Assembly (NCBI GenBank): GCA_942486035.1
Contig: CALNXK010000069.1
Location: 1,239,501 to 1,303,500 of the forward strand
Reading direction: 5' to 3'
DNA: 64,000 nt
From: Porites lobata
Taxonomy: Eukaryota > Cnidaria > Anthozoa > Scleractinia > Poritidae
Shown here: in pieces, positions 53,595 to 64,000 of the stretch
Layout: every line of letters begins with the position of its first letter
Position numbering within the stretch: the first letter of the stretch is position 1
Program-made: the position numbers and the translations under genes
The notes under the pieces: model-generated
Databases searched by the model: none
Seen by the model: only the letters and a program-made list of their open reading frames with translations
What the model was told of the DNA's origin: nothing

Positions 53595-54537
53595 CTCGCT
53601 GATCATTTATGTATGTTTACCGTGTTGGATCAGTTCAAATGTAGTTGTGTTTATTCTGGAAAACTTACTAATTACTCTCTTCGTCAACTACTCTCTCCAA
53701 CACCATTATAGAGACTTTCACATGTCAGACATTGTTACTGCCTTGGCTAATTGCAGCAGAATACCACTAAATGTAAAAAAGTACACAGGAGACGTGGAGG
53801 AAGAAGAAACTAGTAACCCACTGACTGAAAGATTAGCCTTAGAGGCAGTGAAATCGAGAGCTAATGAAGGAGGAAAAGGCCGTCAGTCTCCCACTATACA
53901 ATTGTAGGTCATTGCTGGGCGGGGAGAGGGAAGAGCAACGCAATAATTTGAGATTATTTGGTGGCCAGAACTTTTCTCGCACACCAACCAGGGAAAACTG
54001 AAATTAAGATTTTATGCTATCCACAACACCAACAAGCCATTGTCTATAGTTTATGGGTCTTCTTCCTTTCCGGTGACTTGACAGTAGGTTAAGTTTAATT
54101 CCTTCACCACTGTAAACCGTTAACAATTTGTTAACAATTTGATTGAGCTCGCTTCCGCATGCTTTGCACTTCTGTGTCATAGCAGCGCAGTTCTTGTACT
54201 GAAGATAGCTGGACATGAGTTGCAATGCGTAAACCGGAAAGGGAGAAGTGGTTTGCATGTAGTGGACTTTAAAGCAAGAGAACAATGCATCCTTTTACTG
54301 CTGAATTGAAATCACGCAAAAATTCCTTAAGGATGTTGTCCTTACCAATCTGTAAACTGCTTTTTTAGCACTGTGTGCTGAAACACTTGGTTATATTTTT
54401 TCTCTTCATTATTTCGGGGTCACTTTGAAAAAATCTTCAGAATGTTTTTAACAACGTTCTAGAGGTCTTGATCCTTTTTTTCTTTCTCATTGTAAATAGA
54501 TTTCACTGTGTATATCTTTTATTTACCTGTGGACGAG
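53595..54537. other. Unassigned sequence
   Basis: A short acidic frame (53722-53907, DVEEEETSNPLTERLALEAV) has no recognised family. A minus-strand frame at 54004-54285 is likewise unassigned. Confidence 0.3.
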
Positions 54538-55494
54538 ATGGCAAGAAATAAGCGTAAGAAAATAAAAGACAAAGATAACATGAAGACTGTGAGGAAAGAT
54601 GTGAAAAGGAGGTGGAGGAAGAACAAAGGCCAACAGAAAGCCCTGAAAAACGCTGCAGCTTTGAAACCGGCTGGTCTGATCAATGACCAAAAACCAAAAG
54701 ATGACCTGGATATCAAGCAAACTTGTGAGCATAGAAGAGAAAAGCCTCCCTGCTCAAAACACTGGGATAAGAGCTCAGACGTAAAAGAAATCAACCTGGT
54801 GGATATTGTGTGCACTGAAAAATCCCTAGGCTGTGGAACCTTCAGCATATGCTACCACGCTTATTACAGGAGTGTACTGGTCGCAGTAATGGAGTTTAGG
54901 ATGAGCTCAAACAAGTCAAGGGTGAAGTTAAGCATGAACTACTTCAAGAAGCATGGACCGTTAACCATTTAGGAGATCATTGAGGCCTCCCACTTCTTTT
55001 TGGAACTGTGATAAAGGGAGAACAATTAATGGTAGTAATGCAGTTTCGCGGAGAAAAAGGAAAAAGTGTGACCTTGTCCATGGCCATATAAAGAAAAAGA
55101 AACTGGAGAAATCTGAGTGGTTAGACATTAAAGGGACTTTGCAAAGGGCTTAGTCATGTCCACCTGTCAAATTTTACACAACGACTTAAAATCAAACAAT
55201 GTGGTGGTAGAGAAGCGTGGAACCCGGTGATTATTGGCTTTGAAACAGCTCACTTCATTTCTTGATCCGAAACCATGGATGTCTTTAACAGCTTCAAGCA
55301 AAGAATCTTACAACTGCCACTACCCTCACATTTCACTACAAATAGTAGCAGGTAGTGGTCAGCAATCCATACAATCTGACGTTTTTTCTTTAGGGAGAAT
55401 TGTGCTAAGCATTCTTGCGTTGCTGCCAACAGCAACTGCAAAGTCCTCAGAATTGCTAAATGGGCAATCTTGGACAATCCGCACTATATCGTAA
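54538..55494 (+). pseudogene. Protein kinase-like gene, decayed
   Basis: A basic N-terminus (MARNKRKKIKDKDNMK) leads to the Gly-rich loop LGCGTFSICYHAYY and VAVMEF, where the catalytic Lys of VAVK is Met. A one-base shift near 54925 gives VKHELLQEAW, LGDH, stop, GLPLLFGTVIKGEQLMVVMQ. The catalytic loop reads LHNDLKSNNVVVE (HND for HRD). The DFG site reads GFETAH. SDVFSLGRIVLSIL marks subdomain IX. It resembles an expanded anthozoan kinase family. Stops, shifts and lost catalytic residues show it is not an active kinase. Confidence 0.7.
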
Positions 55495-56700
55495 ATGTAA
55501 CTGCCGAATGTGCTCAAATGAACGATAAATAGAATTTATCTGTCACTTTTTTTTTGTCACTGTTATTATTGCCAGGTCTTTTTGTCTTGATCATCTTAAA
55601 AGAAATGACATGGACTATCTCTGAGATCTTTAATGTATGTGTAGATGAATAAGATGTAGTATCACTAATAAACTCTGCTTTGGATTGTTGAAGATGCCAG
55701 TACATAAAACTTATGTAGGTTGTAAATCACTAAAGTGACAAATTAAGTTATGATGCCTATTTATCCCAGTGGAGAATTGTGTGAGCCACGCAAGCTATGC
55801 AGGACAAAGTTGCTGGAAAATTTCCGGTGAATGGTGTTTAATGGCTTTTTGCTTCTCTCTTGTGACTTAAGAGGTATAAAAATGCGTAACTGAATATTTT
55901 AGAGAGCCACTCTGAGGCGATATCTCTGACACCTAAACTAGAAAAACGCGTTCTTTAGTTACACTTAATAATTAGCTAAAGGAGGTTTCAAATCACCCTA
56001 AGCTCATTTGCGTAATTTTTTCTGTCGGCCTAAGCCTGTCATGGTTCAAAGTTAATGACTAACAGGTTGCATACGTGATTGGATTTTTCGTTTTGCACCT
56101 AAAAGATCATGTGTAATCGCATCTGTGCGCCATAAAACCCAAAGCACAGTGTGACTGACTTGCTTCCCTGCTTCCCAGTCTACGTACATCAACCAGTAAG
56201 AGGTTAAACAGTAGCTTCAAGCAATGAAAGTGACAGTAATCTAGAAATACCACAACCAGGCTCTAAATGATACAGTTACATCGTTTTCCTTTTATCTGTG
56301 TGTCTAATTCGTCCTTTCTGCCAATAGATTCCACAAACTCGATGTTTACTCCATCTCAGACTCTCACCCATGCAAATATGCTACAAATAAAACACGTGCT
56401 TCTTTTGAAATGGGCGATCATGTCAAACGTTCAGTTCTAAGGTCAAGAATGTCAAGTATTTAAAAAAACAGTGCGATTTAAGACCCTTTTTTCTTCCAAG
56501 AAAGTTTTTGAGTCATATCCCAGTTAAATGTAAGTCATTGCACATTATTAACAAATTCATTAAAGATTAATTTTCATTCTGGTTCAACATATCCACTGGC
56601 ATAACAATGATTCCTTTCAAACAGCCAGTCTGCGAAAAAGAGGTTGAGAAGAGAAAAAAGTGTATAAATTTTTGATGGCTTGACTGAGCGAATTTAACAG
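55495..56700. other. Unassigned sequence
   Basis: Contains one gagccacgcaagctatgca motif (about 55783) related to those near 52585. No gene is supported. Confidence 0.3.
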
Positions 56701-56875
56701 GTTAGAATGGGACTCAGATGAAGAATTGATGGTCTGCAGATACTGTGAAGTTTTCTCAATGCAGTCAACTTCATCTTTAGCTAAAGTATGTGATACTTTT
56801 AAACACCAGACGCTTACTAAGCATTTGGAGAGCAAAACCCATATTTACTGTAAGAACTGGTGTTTAGAAATTTGA
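56701..56875 (+). pseudogene. C2H2/BED-like zinc finger fragment
   Basis: Plus-frame translation WDSDEELMVCRYCEVF, then TFKHQTLTKHLESKTHIYC has Cys-x2-Cys and His-x5-His spacing like U1/BED-type fingers of hAT-related and CGGBP-like proteins. Only one finger is seen, with no ATG or downstream domain. Confidence 0.4.
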
Positions 56876-57237
56876 AAGATTTGGTGCAGGGTGTAGCCTA
56901 AGACTTGTGTCCATCACGATATATAAATGACTTTGAAATTTACCACAGGGACAAGGTTTCAATTTTCGGTCTCTTTGGTCAAACTTGACTCGCTATCAAT
57001 TAACAGTGGCACTAATCTGTCATGTTTTTGTACTTTGCGGTCACACGCCTTTAATGAACTGTTTGCCGAACCACAATGAGACGAAAGACAGATACTATGA
57101 ACTCATAAGGCAAAAGCAGTGCTTAGGACTTAGCAGAAGGAAAATTATCCTGTGATCACACAAATTTTACAAATAATTCGAGCCAGCAAGAAGATGGCGT
57201 CTTCGTCGGGAGAAACATCTTCAGTCAGTTTTAGCGC
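56876..57237. other. Unassigned sequence
   Basis: An ATG at 57194 opens MASSSGETSSVSFSA before a stop. No domain is visible. Confidence 0.25.
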
Positions 57238-57450
57238 ATGATCTTTGGACCATCACGTGACCCAAAAGTCATCTGGCACACAGTATTCACCAAGCAATTT
57301 TATAGGCCTGGGGAATTCATGGCAAGCGAACATTTTAGGCTTTTCACAGGTGATATTTTGGAAGTATCAATCCATGACTTGGTCAATAGCACTGGTTCAC
57401 AAGTCAACCCATCATTGTTTGGGTCCTTAAGGAGGAGAGAGAATGTTTAA
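57238..57450 (+). pseudogene. Unrecognised coding-like fragment
   Basis: A 70-residue frame (DPKVIWHTVFTKQFYRPGEF, MASEHFRLFTGDILEVSIHD, NPSLFGSLRRRENV) has the composition of a real protein, and an MASS-type start lies just upstream out of frame. Family unknown to me. Confidence 0.3.
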
Positions 57451-59008
57451 TGTTACAACACCTTTTTTGGTATCCTTGGCCAATCCTTATGCCACAAGAA
57501 TATAGACGATGATAAATTCTTTGTTTCAAGTGACTTTAAGGCGATCAGAAAAGGTCTCAATTCATGGAACTTAAAAAGCCATTCTCCTGCCATGATGTTA
57601 CCTGAGATGCCTCTACCAGGTGCAGAAGAAATAGAAGCTAACATTACGATGTTTGATCTATCATTATGAGTCTTTTTTGTACTCTAAAAACATACATAAT
57701 TTCCTGCATTGGGGAAGTTGCCCAGTGTTGTGGTACTATGAATGTGTTGGGCAATCTAAGATAATGATGGTCAAGGAATAATGAAACAGACTAATATACA
57801 AAGAAGTACTTTGATTAGACGTATTGATTTTTGTTGCATCCACTCTAACCAACGCCTTCACTGGCAATGTTTAAAGTAATCATCTTCTGCTCTCCCTATA
57901 TTGTCCATACCCGATTTGATGCTTACCTTACCTGCCCCTCCTTGCAGTGTTAAGCAGCCTGGCTCAAATCGTTTGCATGGAGTTTCCTTTCTTACGATTA
58001 AAACATGTAAAACGTACTTTTACTTTAATATTGTTACTTTTGAAAAAATGGTACAAAATACAAGGTAACTTAAAAGTAACATTGGCATTACACAATCATT
58101 ATGTTACCTTTCCTGCATTAACTGCACCGGTAACAGGAAAAATTGGCTCTTAAAGTTGTAGATCCTTTTCGGCTGCATGGTCTTCTTTTGATGCAATCGA
58201 CAGTGAATTTGCAGACAGTTAAGCGAATGACTTTAATTCTTCTTCAATTGGGTTCTGTACTGTTAACATTTCTGGAGCACCTATCTTTCCATGAATCCAA
58301 AAAAAAGGATACCCTGGCCGATCATTATCTTCCCCCATGTCATGTGTAGTGTGACCGCTTGTGGAGTTCATCGTTTGCTGGTGATCTTTGTGTACAGGAA
58401 TTTTTGTTTTGTTGCCTTTTTCGCCTGCTTTACCAGTTGGGGCTGCAAGGTTTCAGCCAAGATGGTGCACTGCTACGACAATCACCACCAGTGAAATAAA
58501 CACGAGAAAATCTGCCTTTGAATAATTAATTTTAGTAACAAATACAAGTTGCTCGCAGTAAGACAGATGCAATATGAGTTAATTACCAGAACCACATGGC
58601 AAGTTTTATAGTTGAGTTTCGCGCCATTCTCAACAAGAAGTCTTCTTATCAGTTGCTCATGAGGTTAAAAATCAACAGCAAGTGTTGCTAAAAATCTCTT
58701 GCAGAATCACAGTTTCCGGCCAAAAATTTAGAGAAATGTGTTACTTTTCTAATATATAGATTTAGCCAGGGCTAAAAGCGAAGCTCCCATTAATAAATTT
58801 ATAATTTAGATCAAACAATAAACCTGTAATCTACAAATCGGTTAACTTAAGGGCACATATGTGACTTTTTAGGGAAAGCTAAGGCTAAGTGATTTTAGAG
58901 TGAAAAAAAATCTTACATCGAGTTGATAGCCTTATATGTACACCCAAAAAATAGCAATCATCTTCGATCACATTTAAGAGCCATGATGGCTCTTGATCAC
59001 AGTAGATT
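57451..59008. other. Unassigned sequence
   Basis: Short frames only (57947-58494). No recognisable domains or repeats. Confidence 0.3.
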
Positions 59009-60545
59009 AGGCCTTGTTACGCCGCAAAATGTAATAATCGCCGCAAAATGTAATATTAACGCAAAATGTAATAAGAATCGCCGCAAAATGTAATACTAAC
59101 GCAAAATGTAATAACATTGACGCAAAATGTAATAAAATTTTCAACGCAAAATGTAATAATCTTTCGACGCAAATTGTAATAACTTTTCTAACGCATAATG
59201 TAATAACGCAAAATGTAATAATTTCCGAAATAACGACGTGGATGCTATTTCAAAATCGGTATTGTGGCTCAGTCATCAGTAGCTGATCCAGATCTTCATG
59301 TGAATTATTATTATTATTATTACTATTATTATTATTATCAATATTGATATTAATAATAGTAATAATATAAATTTATTATTATTATTATTATACTACTACA
59401 TGAAATTTCTCAAGTAGTAGTATAACTTCCATAACCCCATAGGTCGCGGGGCAGGGTACGGATGGTTCTTTACTACAATATCTACTGGAAACAAAAAAGC
59501 CACCTTTAATGCCCTTTGAGGCTACAACTCGTCGGTTCATATTTAATCACCGTTTCTGTTTTCCTATGTAACAATCATAATTATCATATTATACGCTATT
59601 TCTCTTTTTTCGTTAACCATCTTGCATTATATGAGGGAAAAATGTGATGCTGTGAACAGGATTATATTTTTGCCGTATGAGAGCCTTGAGTTGCATGGTT
59701 TAGTGTATTTTATAATCGATTCCTAAATGTCAGCGAATAAAAACGGTTATTGTTCCGTTCCTTACTTTGAAGATAATAAATGGTGTTCTGGTTCCGTATG
59801 TACATAAATAACATTAAATTAGCTCTACCCTTGCACTCTGAGCTAATGTTCAACGAAAATTTCATAGCTACTCATAGCGTTTTATTTGTTTGAGTAGTCA
59901 GGGAAATACTCACACCAGTAGTCACCCATTTCACCTATAGAATCATTTCCCGAATTTTCAATCTAACTATTCTGTCTTTTGTAGCTTTAGACATCTAACA
60001 GAAAATGTGCAATAATTCAATAGAAGTTAGAGCTACATAATATATTACTTCTGTATTGGGACTTGTATTACGTTCAGCGGAAACAAACGTCCCATTCGGT
60101 TCCTTAAAGATGATTACATCTTCTCATTTCAACTGTTCCATTGTAATATTAGCAATAATAATAATAATAATAATAGCCAATATTAATAGTAATATTAATA
60201 TTATTAATAATATTAATATTAATATCAACAATAATAATAGTTTATAATTTAATTGAAAATCTGAATTCGCTACCGATGACTGAGCAACAATACCGATTTT
60301 GAAATAGCATGCAAGTCGTTATTCGGAAATTATTACATTTTGCGTTATTACATTATGCGTTAGAAAAGTTATTACAATTTGCGTCGAAAGATCATTACAT
60401 TCTGCGTTGAAAATTTTATTACATTTTGCATCAATGTTATTACATTTTGTGTTAGTATTACATTTTGCGGCGATTCTTATTACATTTTGCGGCGATTCTT
60501 ATTACATTTTGCGGCGATTATTACATTTCGCGGCGTAACAGGCCT
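59009..60545. mobile_element. Iteron-terminated inverted-repeat element
   Basis: A 1,537-bp element with termini AGGCCTTGTTACGCCGC and its inverse ...GCGGCGTAACAGGCCT. Each end has about 275 bp of inverted repeat (59009-59283 and 60269-60545). Each arm holds ten iterons of CGCAAAATGTAATA. Variant iterons (AAATTG, CATAATG) sit at mirrored positions, so the arms derive from one long TIR rather than independent amplification. The interior has ATT/TTA microsatellites just inside each arm and no transposase. A non-autonomous DNA transposon fits best. No target duplication is evident. Confidence 0.8.
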
Positions 60546-61534
60546 GGAAAACGAATTCTTGGAAAACAAATCAGGCCGAATTTTTGACGTTCGACAAGTT
60601 TACTTAACAAAATCTTGCCAACAAATCTGGGTGCGTGTAAACCAACATTTCATACTTTTTATACAGTATTTCACAAATTTTCAAGACAAATATTCAGAAC
60701 CATCGAAGCACACGTGGGCTTTTAGCAAAACCGTTCAAAAAATTTCAAAAAACCCCTATACGGCCAGCCCGTTCTCACTTTTGACAAGTGCCAAATTTTC
60801 AGTAAGCATTAAGAGTTACACTTCAACATAATAGAGAATTTATTGTGTTTATTTTTCATTTAATGATTTTAAAACGATGTGTAATCTTAAAAAGCATTTG
60901 ATATGCGCGGCATTTTGAGTACTCCTGCAAGCGATGTTTATGAACAACTGAAAACAAATGGCAAAGTGTTTAAAATTGCAAGAGACTACTAACAATCAAT
61001 AAAAGAAATATAATTCGGTGAAACATTTACAGAGACAAAAATTTTCATTCACGAAGACAAGTATTAAAGCGTCTCTAAAAATCCTAAGTCCTTAAGCTGG
61101 AGCTTAAAGCTTTTAGCCGGCTTCCCCGTGTTTACTGTTTTCAAAGATGAACTCGAGGCAAGAAAAGCGCTCAAAGCTTTCTTTCTACAGCCAAAATTAT
61201 AACTAAATACTCTTCGGGACATTTTTTCGTTCTATTTGCGGAGAGAAAATATCAACTAAAGGTTTTTTAAAGTTCTGTAAGCTTATATCAAATCTCATAC
61301 TAGGTCAGATCATTGTCTCAGATCTTAATACAAACGTGCATAAACTAGCCTCATAAACTGCGCTCGACTTCATGAAATTAGATATACAAAAAACAAACAC
61401 AATAATTACTCCAGACTTACCATTCGAGATGCAGCTCCTGAAAGCCGCTTGAGGGACTTTTCAACCCGCATCCGGCAAGGTGAAAAATGAACACGATGTC
61501 ATCCGAAATCGGATTTGTGACTTTGACAAGCGGC
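60546..61534. other. Unassigned sequence
   Basis: No gene or repeat is supported. Confidence 0.3.
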
Positions 61535-61883
61535 GCATTTCTCAACCAAAAATTCAGTAAACAAACCAGCCATGAATAACAGAAGACTGTTGATAGCAGC
61601 TGTATTTCATTTTGTGCATCCAGTGGGAAAAGACAGTAAAAAACATCACAAGTTGACAAAAAACTCTGTCAGCTTCAGCTGTCAAAGTAAACAAGTTTCA
61701 AGATGCTGCATTTCTCAACCAAAAACCCAATAAACAAACCAGCCATGAATAACAGAAGACTCTTGATAGCAGCTGTATTTCATTTTGTACATCCAGAGGA
61801 GAATGACATAAAAAAAAACATCACAAGTTGAGACAAAACTCTGTCAGCTTCAGCTGTCAAAAGTAAACAAGTTTCAAGATGCT
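61535..61883 (+). repeat. Two-copy 173-bp tandem duplication
   Basis: The unit gcatttctcaaccaaaaa...tttcaagatgct occurs at 61535-61707 and 61708-61883 with a few differences. It includes the repeated block cagccatgaataacagaaga. A one-step duplication is likely; no coding effect is seen. Confidence 0.75.
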
Positions 61884-63008
61884 GCATAAATTTTCCGCAT
61901 GAACTCACCTGTCAAATTTTGACCAATCAGAGCATAAAAATTGGATGTACAGCGTGACCAACGCGTGTCCATGATAACAAAAGGTCTTCTCCGCCTGTGT
62001 TTTTAAATAACTGGCTGAATTTTCGTGTCCGAGGTAAGTTTGAAATCAAAATCTTAATAGTGCTGGGCCATAGTGACATAAACACGACATATTTCATATA
62101 CATTTTTAAAAAAACAAACTTGAGCTTGCGATCATTTGAAAACTAGTAACTTGTCAGGGGATAACTTCAAAAAATACTTGACCTCGATGGGTCGACAACT
62201 GAGCCCGCGATACGGTCAGGTGATACTGGTCAGCGGATACCCTGTTTTGACAGCTGTCAATTGATTACAACATTGATGTGCAATCACTTTTCTCCTGGGC
62301 TCCCAAACTATCTAGAAAGTGTGACAGTAAACATTGGTATGCCTGTGGTGCGGACGGACGGTCGTTCATTCGTTCGGTGTACGGTCACATGATAACCAAA
62401 TTTTCTGGGATGGGTAGATTTACTTAGCTATGGGGCTCCGCCCACGCGCGCGCGCATGGAGCTCCGCTATTAGTTCAAACTGTACATTACTTTTTCTCCA
62501 GTCCAATGAGAAACAACAACGAGGAATGTACACCCCAGGAAACTGGATAATATCATAGTACTCTTAGCTGAGTGTCAGTTTCAAGGCACCCAGTCGAGCA
62601 ATCAGAATCACAATTTTTTTTCCCACTTAGAGTTTATGTCACACCGGTTGAAACTCGGAACTGTTTCCTCGTAGAGCCAATCATAATAGATGGAATGCAT
62701 AGGTTACAAATAGTTTGTATTTTATTCCTAGGGAGATACTACATGCTACTTGCTGCCTGTACAGCTGAGTGAACGTCTCCATTAGAATTATGGTTTGAAA
62801 TCCCACCGCTTGTAGGGTTAATATGCCTATAACTGGAGTAACCTGTTCACACCAGGTTTTTTATAGCTAGCAAAATCGTTTTGTCTGATATATGTGTGTC
62901 TGTAATCTACTTTATCCAAATGTCAAGATGAAGGCTTTATTTCAAAAGTAACACAACATGCTATTTATTCGCCAGGTTTGGGGCTTTTCCCGCCAGAGTC
63001 TTTTTGTC
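61884..63008. other. Unassigned, one CG-rich palindromic patch
   Basis: At about 62430-62470, ggggctccgcccacgcgcgc and gcatggagctccgc form an imperfect inverted repeat around a CG run, resembling part of a MITE. No gene is seen. Confidence 0.3.
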
Positions 63009-64000
63009 CGTTCATTCTCCAGACGTCTTATTGTCTCTGACATCTCGAGTTACTTTTACCCTTCGTAAAATGCATGGCAAGCATTGTATTCAACAAGCTA
63101 TACCTCTGGCTCAAAAGCTTGAAACATTTACACAGGACTAGTAAATCAATAGCTCATGATTCAACTACTACTATTTTCCATCACCACAAACAGTGTGCCC
63201 AGCGAGACAGTTCGCAAAGGCGATTCATGATAGCCAAATTAAAGATACTTTTTAATATGCTCCTTTCTATCCTGACGTCAAATTGTTCCCAATATTCGAT
63301 TATTATTTTGGGCTTTTGAAACTTAGTCTCGTCCGTTTCAGTGTTTGTCAACACCATCTGCGCTGAAAATGACAACTAGGGAAACTCTCCAGACGTCATG
63401 ATGTCTCCAATATCCCATTATTTCAAATGTTCGCAACTGTTTCTCCATAAGAATACTCGAAGCTTTTGGTCACCCATTGGACGTTTCACTACATGAGATT
63501 CAGTGTCATCAGGAGCCCCTTAATGGTGAAACACTGTTTTACCCGAGTACTGACTAGCTGATGTGCCTGAAGTCTTTGCTGTTCTAGACACTGGTGACAT
63601 GCTGTGCATGTCTATTGCGCTAGCTATGTTTATGATTGTTTAAATTATATGTTTTGGAAAAATGGTTTCTCGATATATGACGAATGTCGAATTAAAGCTT
63701 CTATCTGATCATTTATATAGCAAGCAATGCGCGCAGCAACATTTTTACAGGACTAGTAAATCAATAACTCATGATTCAACTACAGCTATCACTGACCACA
63801 ACTTGTAGCACAATGGAAGACAAATTGTGGTAACTGACAGAAATAACATATTGCTCTCAAAACAAGGCCTTGATCCACTATGAATGTCCCATCACAGTAT
63901 TTAGAGAACTACTGCTTATTTTTTGCTGCAAGCCTGTAGCAACAACATGATCTATTCTATATTACACACAAACCATGCCAACCCATCACCTAACACACAA
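63009..64000. repeat. Dispersed direct repeats in unassigned sequence
   Basis: A block of about 50 bp at about 63124 (ggactagtaaatcaatagct catgattcaa region) recurs at about 63739 with small changes. A shorter ccagacgtc block recurs at about 63020 and 63390. The window ends inside this region. No gene is recognised. Confidence 0.45.

Noticed and set aside
59020..59220. CRISPR-like array of short repeats
   Set aside because: Repeats are 14 bp with 1-10 bp spacers of low complexity, are mirrored at the other end of the element, and the DNA is animal.
60379..60831. 150-residue open frame with ITFC/ITFR repeats
   Set aside because: It is a translation of the iterons in the right arm of the inverted-repeat element; the peptide periodicity comes from the DNA repeat.

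Overview
This window is nuclear DNA of an animal, most likely a cnidarian and probably a stony coral or a close relative. The evidence is AT-rich sequence, spliced genes with GT..AG introns, a tRNA-derived short repeat, and several protein families that I associate with anthozoan genomes. The species assignment is inference; no search was run. I see no intact ordinary host gene. Almost everything recognisable is a transposable element or a decayed gene of a lineage-expanded family.

Layout. 1-3.7 kb: a spliced, Cys-rich, decayed gene. 4.7-9.3 kb: LINE fragments, including a LINE 3' end nested in the endonuclease of another LINE. 9.4-13.3 kb: mostly unassigned, with a CxxC fragment. 13.3-13.7 kb: a tRNA-derived palindromic insertion with 17-bp target duplications. 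16.6-23.1 kb: a near-complete Ngaro-type tyrosine-recombinase retrotransposon with split direct repeats A1...B1A2B2, gag, RT-RNase H and recombinase. 24.8-28.9 kb: a four-exon gene with a C2H2-like finger, a tyrosine-recombinase-like (Crypton-like) core and a C-terminal module, broken by stops and frameshifts, with a pogo remnant in its last intron. 30.4-33.6 kb: a decayed DIRS-like element. 35.4-36.2 kb: a Penelope-like fragment and hairpins. 36.4-40 kb: a second, scrambled locus of the Crypton-like family in which exon-sized blocks are tandemly duplicated.

40-40.5 kb: C-terminus of a DDE transposase. 42.3-43.8 kb: a complete non-autonomous pogo element with TA target sites and TIRs. 44-45 kb: a Myb-like remnant and a Cys-rich ORF. 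45.7-48.9 kb, minus strand: scattered exons of an integrase-core gene with a stop and a Glu-to-Lys change at the presumed catalytic position. A LINE and a plus-strand SAM-like ORF lie within its span. 49.3-49.7 kb: a transposase N-terminus. 52.9-53.6 kb: a LINE remnant with YADD. 54.5-55.5 kb: a decayed protein-kinase gene. 59.0-60.5 kb: a 1.5-kb element with about 275-bp inverted termini, each made of ten CGCAAAATGTAATA iterons. 61.5-64 kb: duplications and unassigned sequence.

The strongest cases for follow-up are the young Ngaro element, the Crypton-like gene with exon amplification, and the iteron-terminated element. The window has no sign of bacterial operons, CRISPR arrays or phage.
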